Assembly (NCBI RefSeq): GCF_004139715.1 | Contig: NZ_CP035544.1 | Span: 1,798,001-1,862,000, forward strand | Length of the DNA stretch: 64,000 bases | Direction: 5' to 3' | Source of the DNA: Muriicola soli | GTDB lineage: Bacteria > Bacteroidota > Bacteroidia > Flavobacteriales > Flavobacteriaceae | In this document: positions 50,028 through 59,900 of the stretch, one piece after another | Position numbering within the stretch: position 1 is the stretch's first letter | Layout: the number at the start of each line of letters is the position of its first letter | Notes under the pieces: generated by a model | What the model was told of the DNA's origin: nothing | Seen by the model: only the letters and a program-made list of their open reading frames with translations | Databases searched by the model: none | Made by a program: the position numbers and the translations under genes

Positions 50028-50885
50028 ATGAAACTACGTAAAATAGTCCTTTTTATTATCCTGCTGGTGGCCTTCGGTGCCTGGGCACAGGAAGCTGAAA
50101 AGGATTCTATTCAGGATAAACCCGAGAGGCCTGCTTTTGAAAGTTCCTACATCATAGACAACCCAACCAATATACTCTTTAACAAGAATACCCTTGAGAT
50201 TCTGATGTCTCATCGTTTCGGAACCATCAATGGCGGTACCAATGACCTCGCTGGTTTCTGGGCTCCGGCGAATATTCGTATCGCGGCTTCCTATGCCGTC
50301 CACGACCGTGTGACCATTGGATTCGGGACCACGAAGTTTGACCGTTTACAGGATTTCAACTGGAAATTTAAATTGATTGAGCAAACCCGGTCCGGAAAGA
50401 TCCCGGTAAGCGTGTCCTATTACGGGAATTTTGTAATCGATGCTCGTCCCAAGGAAAATTTCGCTCTGGAACAACACCGATACTCTTATTTTAATCAACT
50501 TATCATCGCGAAGCGATTCAGCCGAAACTTCTCCATGCAGATCGCACCCAGCATCTCCCACTACAATCTGGTAGAACAACGATTGCGCAACGATAAGTTT
50601 GCTGTTTCCCTTGGAGGACGATATAAGGTGAGTCCGCAGACAGCCGTATTATTCGATTATACTCAACCCTTTACTCACCATCTGGACGGTACAGGCCTGA
50701 ATAGCTATCCCAGGCCAGGTATAAGTTTAGGTGTTGAATTTGCAACATCGGGTCACGCCTTTCAACTGTTCATAAGTAACTACGATGGCATCGTGCCTCA
50801 GAAAAACATTATGTTCAATCAAAATGACTTTTTTAACGGTGATTACCTGATAGGGTTCAACATTACCAGAAAATATAATTTCTAA
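50028..50885 (+). CDS. DUF5777 outer-membrane beta-barrel protein
   Basis: Signal peptide (MKLRKIVLFIILLVAFGAWAQ) and a 260-residue barrel-like domain of the DUF5777 type: LEILMSHRFGTINGG, AVHDRVTIGFGTTKFDR, SVSYYGNFVIDARPKEN, NFSMQIAPSISHYNLV, GGRYKVSPQTAVLFDYTQP and a C-terminal strand ending in aromatic Phe (ITRKYNF). DUF5777 proteins appear beside cytochromes in several Bacteroidota. A pairing with lipoprotein cytochromes invites comparison with porin-cytochrome conduits, but no such function has been shown to my knowledge. Confidence 0.85.
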   Translation: MKLRKIVLFIILLVAFGAWAQEAEKDSIQDKPERPAFESSYIIDNPTNILFNKNTLEILMSHRFGTINGGTNDLAGFWAPANIRIAASYAVHDRVTIGFGTTKFDRLQDFNWKFKLIEQTRSGKIPVSVSYYGNFVIDARPKENFALEQHRYSYFNQLIIAKRFSRNFSMQIAPSISHYNLVEQRLRNDKFAVSLGGRYKVSPQTAVLFDYTQPFTHHLDGTGLNSYPRPGISLGVEFATSGHAFQLFISNYDGIVPQKNIMFNQNDFFNGDYLIGFNITRKYNF

Positions 50886-50899
50886 AGCGTCCCAGTTCC

Positions 50900-51199
50900 A
50901 TGAAAATCCAATCCAAGAAAGGCGTCGTTAATCACGACCTCAGTGAAGCTCCAAAAATTTCCAGACGCGGTCTTTGGCCGTTTCTGGCCGCGAGCCTTGT
51001 GTTTCCGATGTTCGCCAGGAGCAATTCAAAGAGATCGGTAAGATCTGAGGACCATAACGTGGATGCAAAGGAATACGAAACCTTGTTGAAACCAGACGGA
51101 ACAGTGGTTAAAGTGAGGAGGTCAACACTGTCCTCTTCCAGGATTGTAAAAAAAAATGTGACCAATAAATCGTTGTTAAGCTGGCTGAGCCGGAAGTAA
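50900..51199 (+). CDS. Small Tat-signal-like protein of the respiratory operon
   Basis: A 99-residue protein with SRRGLWPFLAASLVFPMFA near residue 22, a twin-arginine plus hydrophobic segment, then a KRSVRSEDHNVDAKEYE region and a conserved-looking LLKPDGTVVKVRRSTL. The latter resembles the MTPGGTLVEVPVSQV stretch near the N-terminus of the next protein, so the two may be related or a split leader. No known family. It is 22 bases before the ferredoxin-type subunit. Confidence 0.7.
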   Translation: MKIQSKKGVVNHDLSEAPKISRRGLWPFLAASLVFPMFARSNSKRSVRSEDHNVDAKEYETLLKPDGTVVKVRRSTLSSSRIVKKNVTNKSLLSWLSRK

Positions 51200-51221
51200 G
51201 ACCTGTGTAAAAAGAGATTTC

Positions 51222-52226
51222 ATGGAAGAAAAAAACACCAATCCCAGAAGGAAGTTCCTGGACACCGGCCTGAAAGCAGGTTTGCTGACCGCGATTGGAG
51301 CAGCAGCGGCAAAAGCAGCCATGAATATAGATAAGGCCTACTCTGCCGAAGAGGAAACCATTGAATTAATGACCCCCGGTGGAACTCTGGTCGAAGTTCC
51401 GGTTTCCCAGGTCGAAGAGATCCCGGAATTGAAGGATGGCGATTACAAAGTAAGGGAAGGTTTCCCCAACCGGAAGTTTGTCATGGTCGTAGATCTCGCA
51501 CGGTGCAAGAATGCAAAAAAATGTATTACCGCCTGCAATAAAACCCACTTCATCACCGGTGAAAATGCTTGGCTGAAAGTATATAAGATGCAGGAATCTG
51601 AGAAATCTGCCCCTTACTGGCAACCCACCATGTGTATGCATTGTGACAAACCTCCCTGTGTAAAGGTCTGTCCGGTTGATGCCACATTTAAAAGACAGGA
51701 TGGTTTGGTGCTGATCGACAATGAACGCTGTATCGGATGCCGGTTCTGTATGGCTGCCTGCCCCTACTCCACCCGTGTATTCAACTGGGAAGAGCCCAAA
51801 CAAGGGGAAATGACTGAAATTTACCTCCAGATGGAAGAGATGGAACATATGGGTCATGAGATGCATTCACCTGACTATGCCGGTCTGCCCAGTCTGAAAG
51901 GTACTGTGGACAAATGTGATTTTTGCCCTCATATGATAGACCAGGAAGAACTGCCCCATTGTGTCACCGCATGTCCTAATGGGGTCTTCTTCTTCGGTGA
52001 CGCTTACGAGGATACCGTAACCAATGGTGATGAGACCTTTAGATTGAGTAAGCTTCTGGAGGAAAAAGCGGGATACAGGTTGTTGGAAAACCTAGGAACA
52101 GAACCGAGTGTATACTATCTGCCCCCGTCTGACCGACTGGTGAATTTCGAGGAAGGGCTGGAAAATTATACGGAATACGAATCAGTAGAAAAACCCGAAA
52201 CCCCGGAAAATACTGAAGAATTATGA
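51222..52226 (+). CDS. DmsB/NrfC-type ferredoxin subunit, one cluster ligand missing
   Basis: A 334-residue protein with a Tat-like N-terminus (NPRRKFLDTGLKAGLL) and four cysteine groups: RCKNAKKCITAC, CMHCDKPPC..C, CIGCRFCMAAC and CDFC..HCVTAC. Fifteen cysteines are present. In the first group the second canonical Cys of CxxCxxCxxxC is Ala, so that cluster could be [3Fe-4S] or have another ligand. It is the electron-carrying subunit between the NrfD-like quinol subunit and a periplasmic partner. It overlaps the NrfD gene by four bases (ATGA). No molybdopterin subunit is encoded nearby. Confidence 0.9.
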   Translation: MEEKNTNPRRKFLDTGLKAGLLTAIGAAAAKAAMNIDKAYSAEEETIELMTPGGTLVEVPVSQVEEIPELKDGDYKVREGFPNRKFVMVVDLARCKNAKKCITACNKTHFITGENAWLKVYKMQESEKSAPYWQPTMCMHCDKPPCVKVCPVDATFKRQDGLVLIDNERCIGCRFCMAACPYSTRVFNWEEPKQGEMTEIYLQMEEMEHMGHEMHSPDYAGLPSLKGTVDKCDFCPHMIDQEELPHCVTACPNGVFFFGDAYEDTVTNGDETFRLSKLLEEKAGYRLLENLGTEPSVYYLPPSDRLVNFEEGLENYTEYESVEKPETPENTEEL

Positions 52227-53527
52227 AGGACTTAAACAATTTGATACAGGACCTGGCACCTAAAAAATTCACTGTTTTGGGGAAGGTGTGGACAGGGTTT
52301 CTCATCCTGGTCATCATCGCAGCCTTGGTTTGCTATTATTTTCAGTTGCGTGATGGCCTGATCATCACCGAAATGAGGGATTATGCCCTATGGGGAGTCT
52401 ACATCTCGAATTTTGTCTTCTTTGTTGCCATAAGTCTGGTGGGTTCCCTTATGACTGCCATTCTCAGGTTATCCGGGGCGAACTGGAGCACTCCACTTAC
52501 CCGAATTTCTGAGATCATCGCCGTGGCAGCCATTATCATGGCAGGCCTGACGATCATCATTGATATGGGGCGTCCTGACAGGATCCTCTATTTGTTTACC
52601 CATGGTCGATTACAGTCCCCTATAATTTGGGATGTCGTCGTCATCTCCACATACCTGGTGATAAGCCTTTTGCTCCTGTATTATCCACTGTTGCCCGATT
52701 TTGCGATCCTAAAAAGGTATTTCAGCAAGAATGGGACAGCATCCAAATGGTACGGTAAATTATCGTTGAACTGGAGCGGAACTGAACAGCAGAATAAACT
52801 CTACAACAAATCCATCAGGATTCTCTCTATCATGATCATCCCTGTGGCCTTTGGCATACACACGGTCACAGCATGGCTTTTTGCAACCACCTACAGACCG
52901 GGATGGGATAGTACAAATTTTGGGCCTTATTTTATCGCAGGTGCTTTTGTTGCAGGAGCCGGTGCGGTGATTACCATCATGTTCTTCCTCAGGAAATCCC
53001 ACGGTTTGGAGAACTATATTACCGATGCTCATTTTGACAAAATGGGCAAATTATTGGTCCTGCTTTGCCTGCTTTATCTTTATTTTAATGTGAATGAATA
53101 CCTCGTTCCCGCATATAAAATGACTGTAGAAGAAGGTGTTCACTTAAACGAACTATTTTTAGGACAATATGCGGCTTTATTCTACCTAGTGATTGTAGGG
53201 GGATTAATCGTCCCGATTATAGTCCTCTTATCTCCTAAAGGCAGGAAACCCTTCCCTGTTTTTATCATGGGAATGATTGTGGTTCTAGGAGCCTGGTGGA
53301 AACGCTACCTTATAGTAACCCCTACCCTGCTTCACCCTTTTCTCCCTATTCAGGGTGTTCCGGAATCCTGGCACCACTATTATCCGAGTACTATGGAATG
53401 GATCATCACCTTTGGCACCCTGGCCGGTGCACTGCTGATCATAACGATATTGGTGAGGTATGTTCCTATCATACCTATTCACGAGACAGCAGAGGAAATG
53501 GGAATTGCTGAAACTGAAAAAAACTAA
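52223..53527 (+). CDS. nrfD: NrfD/PsrC-family quinol-interacting membrane subunit
   Basis: A 434-residue polytopic protein with about ten hydrophobic helices. The NrfD pattern is visible (MRDYALWGVYISNFVFFVAI, PLTRISEIIAVAAIIMAGL, the LIDMGRPDR-like motif as IDMGRPDR, then WDVVVISTYLVISLLLLY). The subunit exchanges electrons with menaquinol and couples them to the iron-sulfur partner encoded just before it. Its charged residues (PDR, HTVTAW) are family-conserved. It is followed after five bases by an Ig-like membrane-anchored protein. Confidence 0.92.
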   Translation: MKDLNNLIQDLAPKKFTVLGKVWTGFLILVIIAALVCYYFQLRDGLIITEMRDYALWGVYISNFVFFVAISLVGSLMTAILRLSGANWSTPLTRISEIIAVAAIIMAGLTIIIDMGRPDRILYLFTHGRLQSPIIWDVVVISTYLVISLLLLYYPLLPDFAILKRYFSKNGTASKWYGKLSLNWSGTEQQNKLYNKSIRILSIMIIPVAFGIHTVTAWLFATTYRPGWDSTNFGPYFIAGAFVAGAGAVITIMFFLRKSHGLENYITDAHFDKMGKLLVLLCLLYLYFNVNEYLVPAYKMTVEEGVHLNELFLGQYAALFYLVIVGGLIVPIIVLLSPKGRKPFPVFIMGMIVVLGAWWKRYLIVTPTLLHPFLPIQGVPESWHHYYPSTMEWIITFGTLAGALLIITILVRYVPIIPIHETAEEMGIAETEKN

Positions 53528-53532
53528 AGGTC

Positions 53533-54402
53533 ATGAACATGAGAATCTCCAATTTTGTGCTTTGTGTAATCCTCGTCCTTTTTGTTTCAGGAACCTTTCA
53601 GGGGCACTCCCAGTCCAAAAAGAACAGGGCCCGGGTTTCCTTGAATTACGAGAGCATAACCGGCGATGGTTCATTCCTGATCATCTCGGCTAAATTCAGG
53701 GGAGATGAAGGCTTTGAATCTGCCAGGGATATGAATTTTGATGTCTATCAGGTCTTTGAAGGTGATAGTCTTTCCCTATTGGGCAAAGTTACGACCAATG
53801 CAGATGGTATTGCCAAATTCGCTCTGGAAACCCTTTCTGATCAAAATGCGAATGAAGAAGGGGAATATACACTTTGGGTTGAGGCCAAAAACAATATAAG
53901 TTACCAGGATACGGATAGGGACATCACTTTTAAAAAAGCTGAATTAGTGGCTAGAATTGTAAGTGAAGAAGGTATTAACCATTTGGTAGCCACCTTGGTG
54001 GATTCAAGAACAAATGCCCCTATATCTGATCAACCTCTCTTTGTTTATGTAAAAAGGCTTTTTAAACCCCTAAAAATAGGTGGAGAATTTATCAGCACCG
54101 ATGAAACTGGCACAATTTCTGTTCCTGTGGATAGTGATTTACCAGGTTTAAATGGTAATTTAACCCTTGAAGTGGTGTTGAGCGATAATGATCCCTATGG
54201 CACAGTTAAAGCCGGGGTGACTGAACCCATCGGTATTCCGATTGTGGATGACTCAACTTTTAATGAAAGAACCATGTGGTCGCCCCCAGGAAAAACACCG
54301 TTGTTCCTTCTGGTTTTCCCAAATCTGATGATCATTGGAATCTGGGTGACCATAGCACTATTAATCTTTAACCTCTTTAAAATAAACAAATCTAAATCTT
54401 AA
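53533..54402 (+). CDS. Ig-like protein with C-terminal membrane anchor
   Basis: A 289-residue exported protein: signal peptide (MRISNFVLCVILVLFVSGTFQ from the second start codon), two or three beta-sandwich-like domains (VSLNYESITGDGSFLIISAKF, FALETLSDQNANEEGEYTLW, AELVARIVSEEGINHLVATLVD), and one C-terminal helix (LFLLVFPNLMIIGIWVTIALL) with a lysine-rich tail. Function unknown. Position between NrfD and cytochrome c suggests a scaffold or assembly factor of the electron-transfer complex. Confidence 0.72.
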   Translation: MNMRISNFVLCVILVLFVSGTFQGHSQSKKNRARVSLNYESITGDGSFLIISAKFRGDEGFESARDMNFDVYQVFEGDSLSLLGKVTTNADGIAKFALETLSDQNANEEGEYTLWVEAKNNISYQDTDRDITFKKAELVARIVSEEGINHLVATLVDSRTNAPISDQPLFVYVKRLFKPLKIGGEFISTDETGTISVPVDSDLPGLNGNLTLEVVLSDNDPYGTVKAGVTEPIGIPIVDDSTFNERTMWSPPGKTPLFLLVFPNLMIIGIWVTIALLIFNLFKINKSKS

Positions 54403-54409
54403 TTCAATC

Positions 54410-54814
54410 ATGAAAAATGCATTTATCTTTGCTCTTCTCAGTGTCCTTTGCTTAGGGTTCCTATCTTTCACAGACTACATCCAGGAAGCATGGGTGGTTC
54501 CCGGCAATTACAAGACCATGAAAAACCCGACGGACAAATCCGATAAAGAAAACCTGGCCATAGGGAAATCTCTGTATTCCAAACATTGTAAATCCTGCCA
54601 TGGAGCAGAAGGATACGGAGACGGACCCAAAGCTGCTGATCTAAAAGGCGATCTGGGCGATTTCTCTTCTGCAGAATTTCAAAAGCAGACGGATGGGGAA
54701 TTATTTTACAAAACTACTTTTGGGAGGGATGATATGCCCGAGTTTGAGAAAAAGATCCCGGATGCGGAAGACCGCTGGCTCGTAGTTAATTATATGAGGA
54801 CCCTGGAGGAATAA
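54410..54814 (+). CDS. Monoheme class I-like cytochrome c
   Basis: A 134-residue periplasmic protein with an N-terminal signal or anchor (FIFALLSVLCLGFLSFT) and one haem motif C60-K-S-C-H64 (SKHCKSCHGAEGYGDGP). The downstream LKGDLGDFSSAEFQ, DGELFYKTTFGRDDMPEFEKK and WLVVNYMRTL segments are the standard c-type fold with Met as sixth ligand in DDMPEF. It can accept electrons from the NrfCD-like pair or pass them to an oxidase. It is eight bases after the Ig-like gene. Confidence 0.92.
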   Translation: MKNAFIFALLSVLCLGFLSFTDYIQEAWVVPGNYKTMKNPTDKSDKENLAIGKSLYSKHCKSCHGAEGYGDGPKAADLKGDLGDFSSAEFQKQTDGELFYKTTFGRDDMPEFEKKIPDAEDRWLVVNYMRTLEE

Positions 54815-54893
54815 ATCCCCTATTTTTTAAAACTGTAAACAACCTACGGCACTCAGAGGCATTGTAGGAAGGAGGGAAATTATTAACGAATTT

Positions 54894-56177
54894 ATGCACA
54901 AAAACTACCAACCCTTGGAATACGTTTTACGATATATAGGAATATCGCATAACACAGCATCAGTGAAACAACGGGAGGCTTTCCATATCCCAGAGGAAGA
55001 TAAGGCTAAATTCATCCTGAGACTGAAGGCACTGTTTCCCGACATCAAAGGGCTATTACTTCTGGCCACCTGTAACAGAACTGAGCTATATTTTGAATCG
55101 GCTACAACAACAACAAGGGAGGTCCTTGAATATTTTATAAAGAACGCTTCAAAGGCCGTTGCAGATCCCTGCCATTCCCTTTTTTCCAGAGGTGACCATA
55201 CGCTCCACTCTGTAAGGCATCTGGTTGAGGTATCGACAGGATTGCGATCCAAGGTATTGGGAGACGCTGAGATCATCTTCCAAATCAAAAAGGCTTACAG
55301 GATATCAAGAGAGATAGGTGCCCAGGGATCCTTGTTGGAAAGGGCCATGCAAACCGTTTTCAAAAGCCATAAACGCGTCAGTAACGAAACACATTTCAGG
55401 GATGGTACCACCTCGGCGGCCTACAAAGCACTTAAGACCATCGAGACTTACTTTGGAAAACAGGAGGCCAGACATAAAAAGATCCTGATCATCGGTGCGG
55501 GGGATATTGTAAAACAACTCTTTAAATACGTAGGTAAATTTGATTATGATCAGATCTTTGTGAGTAACAGGACCATGGAGAAAGCCTCTTATCTCGCAAA
55601 TAAACACGGGGCTGAAACCTATCCCTGGGTAAAGGTCCTGAAAAATGAATTTGAGGACTTTGATGTGATCATTGGCGCAGCAGGCAATTGCCACCACCTG
55701 GTCAATGCTATTGATGGCAAGCCAAGGCCTATATTGCTCATAGACCTGGGATTACCGAGCACGATAAATCCGCTATTGACCTCCAAACCAGAGGTATCTC
55801 TTTATGATCTCGACACCATATCCTCTGAATTGGAGAACAACCGTGAATTGAGGTTGAGGGCGATTTCTGCAGTTCAAGGCATCGCCGGGGAAGAAGTAGC
55901 CTTATTTGAAAAATGGTATGCTGAAAGACCCCTTCGCAAGATTCTGGCCCACTATAAGATCAATATTAGGAATCAGGTGGAAGATTTCTTGCCTGAGTGC
56001 GACGAGTTCTCATGTGAGAACCTGGTAGAACTGTTAACAGCCAGGGTAGTGCGCAGGATCGCCAAAGACCCTGATAAGATTTATACAAATGAGCAATTAA
56101 ATCACCTGGTTAAGGTCGAGGCCTATTTCGCCATGGAACCTGACAACGGTGTGAATCACAAATTATCCCAATCATGA
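54894..56177 (+). CDS. hemA: Glutamyl-tRNA reductase
   Basis: First committed enzyme of C5-pathway haem synthesis, reducing Glu-tRNA to glutamate-1-semialdehyde. The catalytic cysteine is Cys60 in LLATCNRTELY; GLRSKVLGDAEIIFQIKKAY is the conserved glutamyl-binding region and LIIGAGDIVKQLF the NADPH site. Length (427 aa) is normal. It sits 79 bases after the cytochrome c gene and overlaps the next gene by four bases, so it probably boosts haem supply for this cytochrome-rich operon. Whether the genome has another hemA cannot be seen here. Confidence 0.92.
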   Translation: MHKNYQPLEYVLRYIGISHNTASVKQREAFHIPEEDKAKFILRLKALFPDIKGLLLLATCNRTELYFESATTTTREVLEYFIKNASKAVADPCHSLFSRGDHTLHSVRHLVEVSTGLRSKVLGDAEIIFQIKKAYRISREIGAQGSLLERAMQTVFKSHKRVSNETHFRDGTTSAAYKALKTIETYFGKQEARHKKILIIGAGDIVKQLFKYVGKFDYDQIFVSNRTMEKASYLANKHGAETYPWVKVLKNEFEDFDVIIGAAGNCHHLVNAIDGKPRPILLIDLGLPSTINPLLTSKPEVSLYDLDTISSELENNRELRLRAISAVQGIAGEEVALFEKWYAERPLRKILAHYKINIRNQVEDFLPECDEFSCENLVELLTARVVRRIAKDPDKIYTNEQLNHLVKVEAYFAMEPDNGVNHKLSQS

Positions 56178-56929
56178 ACAGAACATCCACAATACTTTTA
56201 GTACTCGGCAGTTTCGCACTCACCAGCTGTGATTTCTTCGGTCCGAAAACCACCGATCCCTTCGCTATTCAGAGGGGTGTGGACCCCGAGGAGTTCAACG
56301 AAGGATTGGACAGATCAATGCATGAGATCACGATCCTGCAGTATACGCCGGGCACCAAATACCTGTATGCAGAAGTCCGGGAAGGGGATCGAACCTACTG
56401 GATAGCCACCCAGAAACAAACCATAGTGGAAGGCAGCACTTATCTGTACAACGAGGCCTTGCTGAAGACACATTTTGAAAGCAAGGAACAGAATAGGGTA
56501 TACGATACCCTTTACATGATCACCGCTTTGATTTCAAAAGATCACGGGATGCCCTCAGACTCCTACCCGAAAAGTGAGAAAATCAATACATCTGAGAATA
56601 CGTTAGAAAAAAAGGGTAAAGAACAACTTGAAAATGCTCCCTCTGCAGGCAAAGTGTCCTTATCGGATCTCTTTGCAAACCCGGAACGGTACGAGGGTAA
56701 GATCATCCAAATAAGCGGAACCTGCAGTAAGGTCAGCACAGAAATCCTGGGCAGAAACTGGGTTCATGTAGACGACGGCAAGTCTGGGAAGGAACTCGTG
56801 GTCACCTTACAGGAAGTTGTTGAAAAAGGCGAAACACTAACGATCGAGGGAATCGTTCAACTCAACGTGGATCTGGGCAGTGGTTACACTTATGATATCC
56901 TGCTGGAGAAGGGCATCGTACTCGATTAG
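56174..56929 (+). CDS. Lipoprotein with C-terminal OB-fold-like domain
   Basis: A lipobox (FALTSC, lipidated Cys19) begins a 251-residue protein. The C-terminal ~90 residues have an OB-fold pattern: SLSDLFANPERYEGKIIQIS, NWVHVDDGKSGKELVVTL, GETLTIEGIVQLNVDLGSGY. The middle region (HEITILQYTPGTKYLYAEVR) is beta-rich and unassigned. Proteins with this fold are often near cytochromes and may help haem or complex assembly. It overlaps hemA by four bases and is the last gene of the operon. Confidence 0.75.
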   Translation: MNRTSTILLVLGSFALTSCDFFGPKTTDPFAIQRGVDPEEFNEGLDRSMHEITILQYTPGTKYLYAEVREGDRTYWIATQKQTIVEGSTYLYNEALLKTHFESKEQNRVYDTLYMITALISKDHGMPSDSYPKSEKINTSENTLEKKGKEQLENAPSAGKVSLSDLFANPERYEGKIIQISGTCSKVSTEILGRNWVHVDDGKSGKELVVTLQEVVEKGETLTIEGIVQLNVDLGSGYTYDILLEKGIVLD

Positions 56930-56971
56930 AACCTTTCCCGTCAAATACCTGAACAAAGCATGCTTGGGGCT

Positions 56972-59900
56972 TTATCGGTATAAGGTAAAATGCCCAACAT
57001 ACTGTTGCTTTTCCTTGTCGTTAGCATTGACAACATACCAGTAATCTCCTGTCGGTAATTCGCTGCCCTCATATGTTCCATCCCATGAGGTGACCTGATT
57101 TAGTACGGCAACAACACGTCCGTACCTGTCGTAGATCTTTACATCGATATTGGGGAACAGATCCCTGTTTCTCGGGAACCATACATCGTTATTATTATCC
57201 CCGTCCGGAGTAAAGAAATTTGGTATATCGAGCATTCCTGTAAAATCAAAAGGAATAGACATGGTAGCCTCACATCCTTGCTGATCTACCACTCTTACTG
57301 TGACCATAGAATCCTCAAAGACCTCATAGGTATTTTCACTTCCAAAGGAAACACCCTGGAAGAAATACTCGTAGCCTCCGAAACCTCCGGTTGCCGTAGC
57401 AGTAAGCTCGTTTGGACCGCTTTTAACCAGATCGAGGGTCAGGGGATCGTATTGATCTATTGTAAAGTCGACAAAGGTGCTACACCCGTTAGAATGGTAG
57501 ATATACACCGTGTGATCGCCAGCTGGTAAATCCCCCCAGGTACGGTTATCATCGGCCAATGCGGTAATCGCATCCGTAGGATCTGCGGGATCAAGCGCAA
57601 ATAAGATCTCAGCGTATTGCGAAGTATCCTGTATAGACACAACGGTGGTATTGTTGGGGAATATCCCATCACATCCGTAGTTGACTACCACCTCGGGAAG
57701 CAGGTCTACCCCAATTCCCACCGGTACAATTACATTGGTTTCACAGCCCCTGGCATCTCTGATAAAGATCACATAGGTCTCTCCTCCACGGAGGTTTGTG
57801 AACGTCATAGTAGGATTTGGGGCAAAATCTGCCGGATCTGAAGAATTCAGGGCAAATTCATAGGGCGCCGTTCCACCGTTTACAAAGACTGTAACTGCGC
57901 CATCTTCATCTCCCAAACAGGTCTCAGGAATCGAATTACCAATTCCGGCAACCAATTCTGCGGGCTCCGTTATCGTGATTGTCTGGGTTATGGTACACCC
58001 CAGTTCATCCTGGATAATAACTTCATAGCTCCTGGGTTCAAGATCGGTAAAGGTCTTTCTGTTCGGGAACATCGGATCATCCCCCTCAAAAAACTCACTC
58101 AACTGATCAGCAATGGAGTATCTGATAATCCCCGTACCTCCACTGGCCTCAATAATTAACTGACCATCAATGTCACCGAAACAGCTTACGGGAACGGCTT
58201 CAATATAATCTAGTACTAAGGGTGGTGGATCTACAATAGTAATAGGCGTGGAAATAGCCGTACAGCCACCACTTTCAGCATATACCCAGTAGGTACCCGG
58301 ACCGAGATCACGGAAAATACCAGATGACTGTGCTGATCTTTCTGTATTCCCTGCTGTTGGAACCGGAGGAACGTCAGAATTAAGCAGGGTATAGACATAG
58401 TTTCCAATTCCTCCAAAAGCCTCAGAACGGATAATTCCGGTCGCTTCTCCCGCACAATTGATCGTAGCATTGGTTAAATCAAGCGCAATCACCAGCGGTG
58501 CTGCAGGATCGAGAGAAATCTGGTTTGAAATCTCAAACGGACAACCGTTTGAATTCTGTACATCGTACTGGAAAGGACCTGGATCTATCGTAATATCTTC
58601 GGTAATCTGAACCACGGTTGCAAGGGGATCTATTGTACTCAGTGGGATGAAAGGATCTGCGGTCCCTGATCTTCTGTAAAAATAACTTACACCGGGCTCA
58701 GGATTGGTAATGGTCAGTTCCATGATTCCAAAATCCCCACATCCCGGAGGTTGTAATTCAACCAATTCTGCTATAACTACAGGCGGATCTACTATGGTAA
58801 TCGGCACGGTGGTATAGCTACAGGACCAACCGTCGAAAACGGTGATGGAATAGTCTCCTGAAGAGAGATTCGCAAAAGAAGGCGTGGTTTGAAGACCACT
58901 GCTGGTTCCATCCGAAATCCTGTTCAACTGGTAGAGATAATTGCCCGGACCTTGTCCGCCACTCACGTTAAAGGCCTCAATAACTCCGTTGTTATCGTTA
59001 TTACACTGTAAAGGTGCTGTAATCTGTATATCAGCATAGATCGGAGTGGGTAATAAAAGATCTATGGTGTTGGTCGCGATACACCCTTCCAGGTCTCGCA
59101 CATTAATAGTATAGGTACCATCAGACAAATTAGTGATACTCGGATTTGTGCTTGGGAAGTCCTGTAAGATGGTAGATCCATCAGGAGCAATCACCTGATA
59201 TTCATAGGTTCCCCAGCCACCGTCTCCGGTAAGGAAGATCTCTCCGATACCCGGAATGGCACAAGTCACTTCTGCTGTCTGCTGGATGGCAACAGTCAGG
59301 GCCCTGTCTGGCTGCCTTACTGTGGCCACATTACTTACGGTGTCACAAAATGGATCATCCAGAGCCTCAACATGTACCACCAAATTACCTGCCGGCAAGC
59401 CTGTAATCACTCCGGGGTTCTGACCGACGATATTGGTGTCAAAAGTCCCGGTAACTCCTGTCGTAGTCTCAACCCCCATGTTATCTCTGGAGAAAACCTC
59501 ATAGTTGTAGATTCCTGTATAGCCATTAATCTGTATGCTAATTTCCCCATCGTTACCATTAAAACAGCTCACTGGTTTAACCTCAGCTATCACGGCATCT
59601 ATATTGTTATATTCGGGTACATTGACAACCGCTGTGAGGTAGGAACAACCTGCATTCCCAATATCAGTTACCGTAAAGATATAATCTCCGGGGGTGCTTA
59701 TGCTCCAGACCACTCTGTCTGTACCTCCTGAATTCTGTACCGCAGCAGAGCCTAAGGGAAGAATCTCCACATCGTAATTTCCGGGTCCCTGATCTACAAT
59801 AATCTCAATAGAACCTGGGTTTACTCCTACTCCACTGGCGTCACAACTAAGCGGATTCACGAGGTAGGTAAAGGTGAGGTCTGTCGGCGCATTTATAGTT

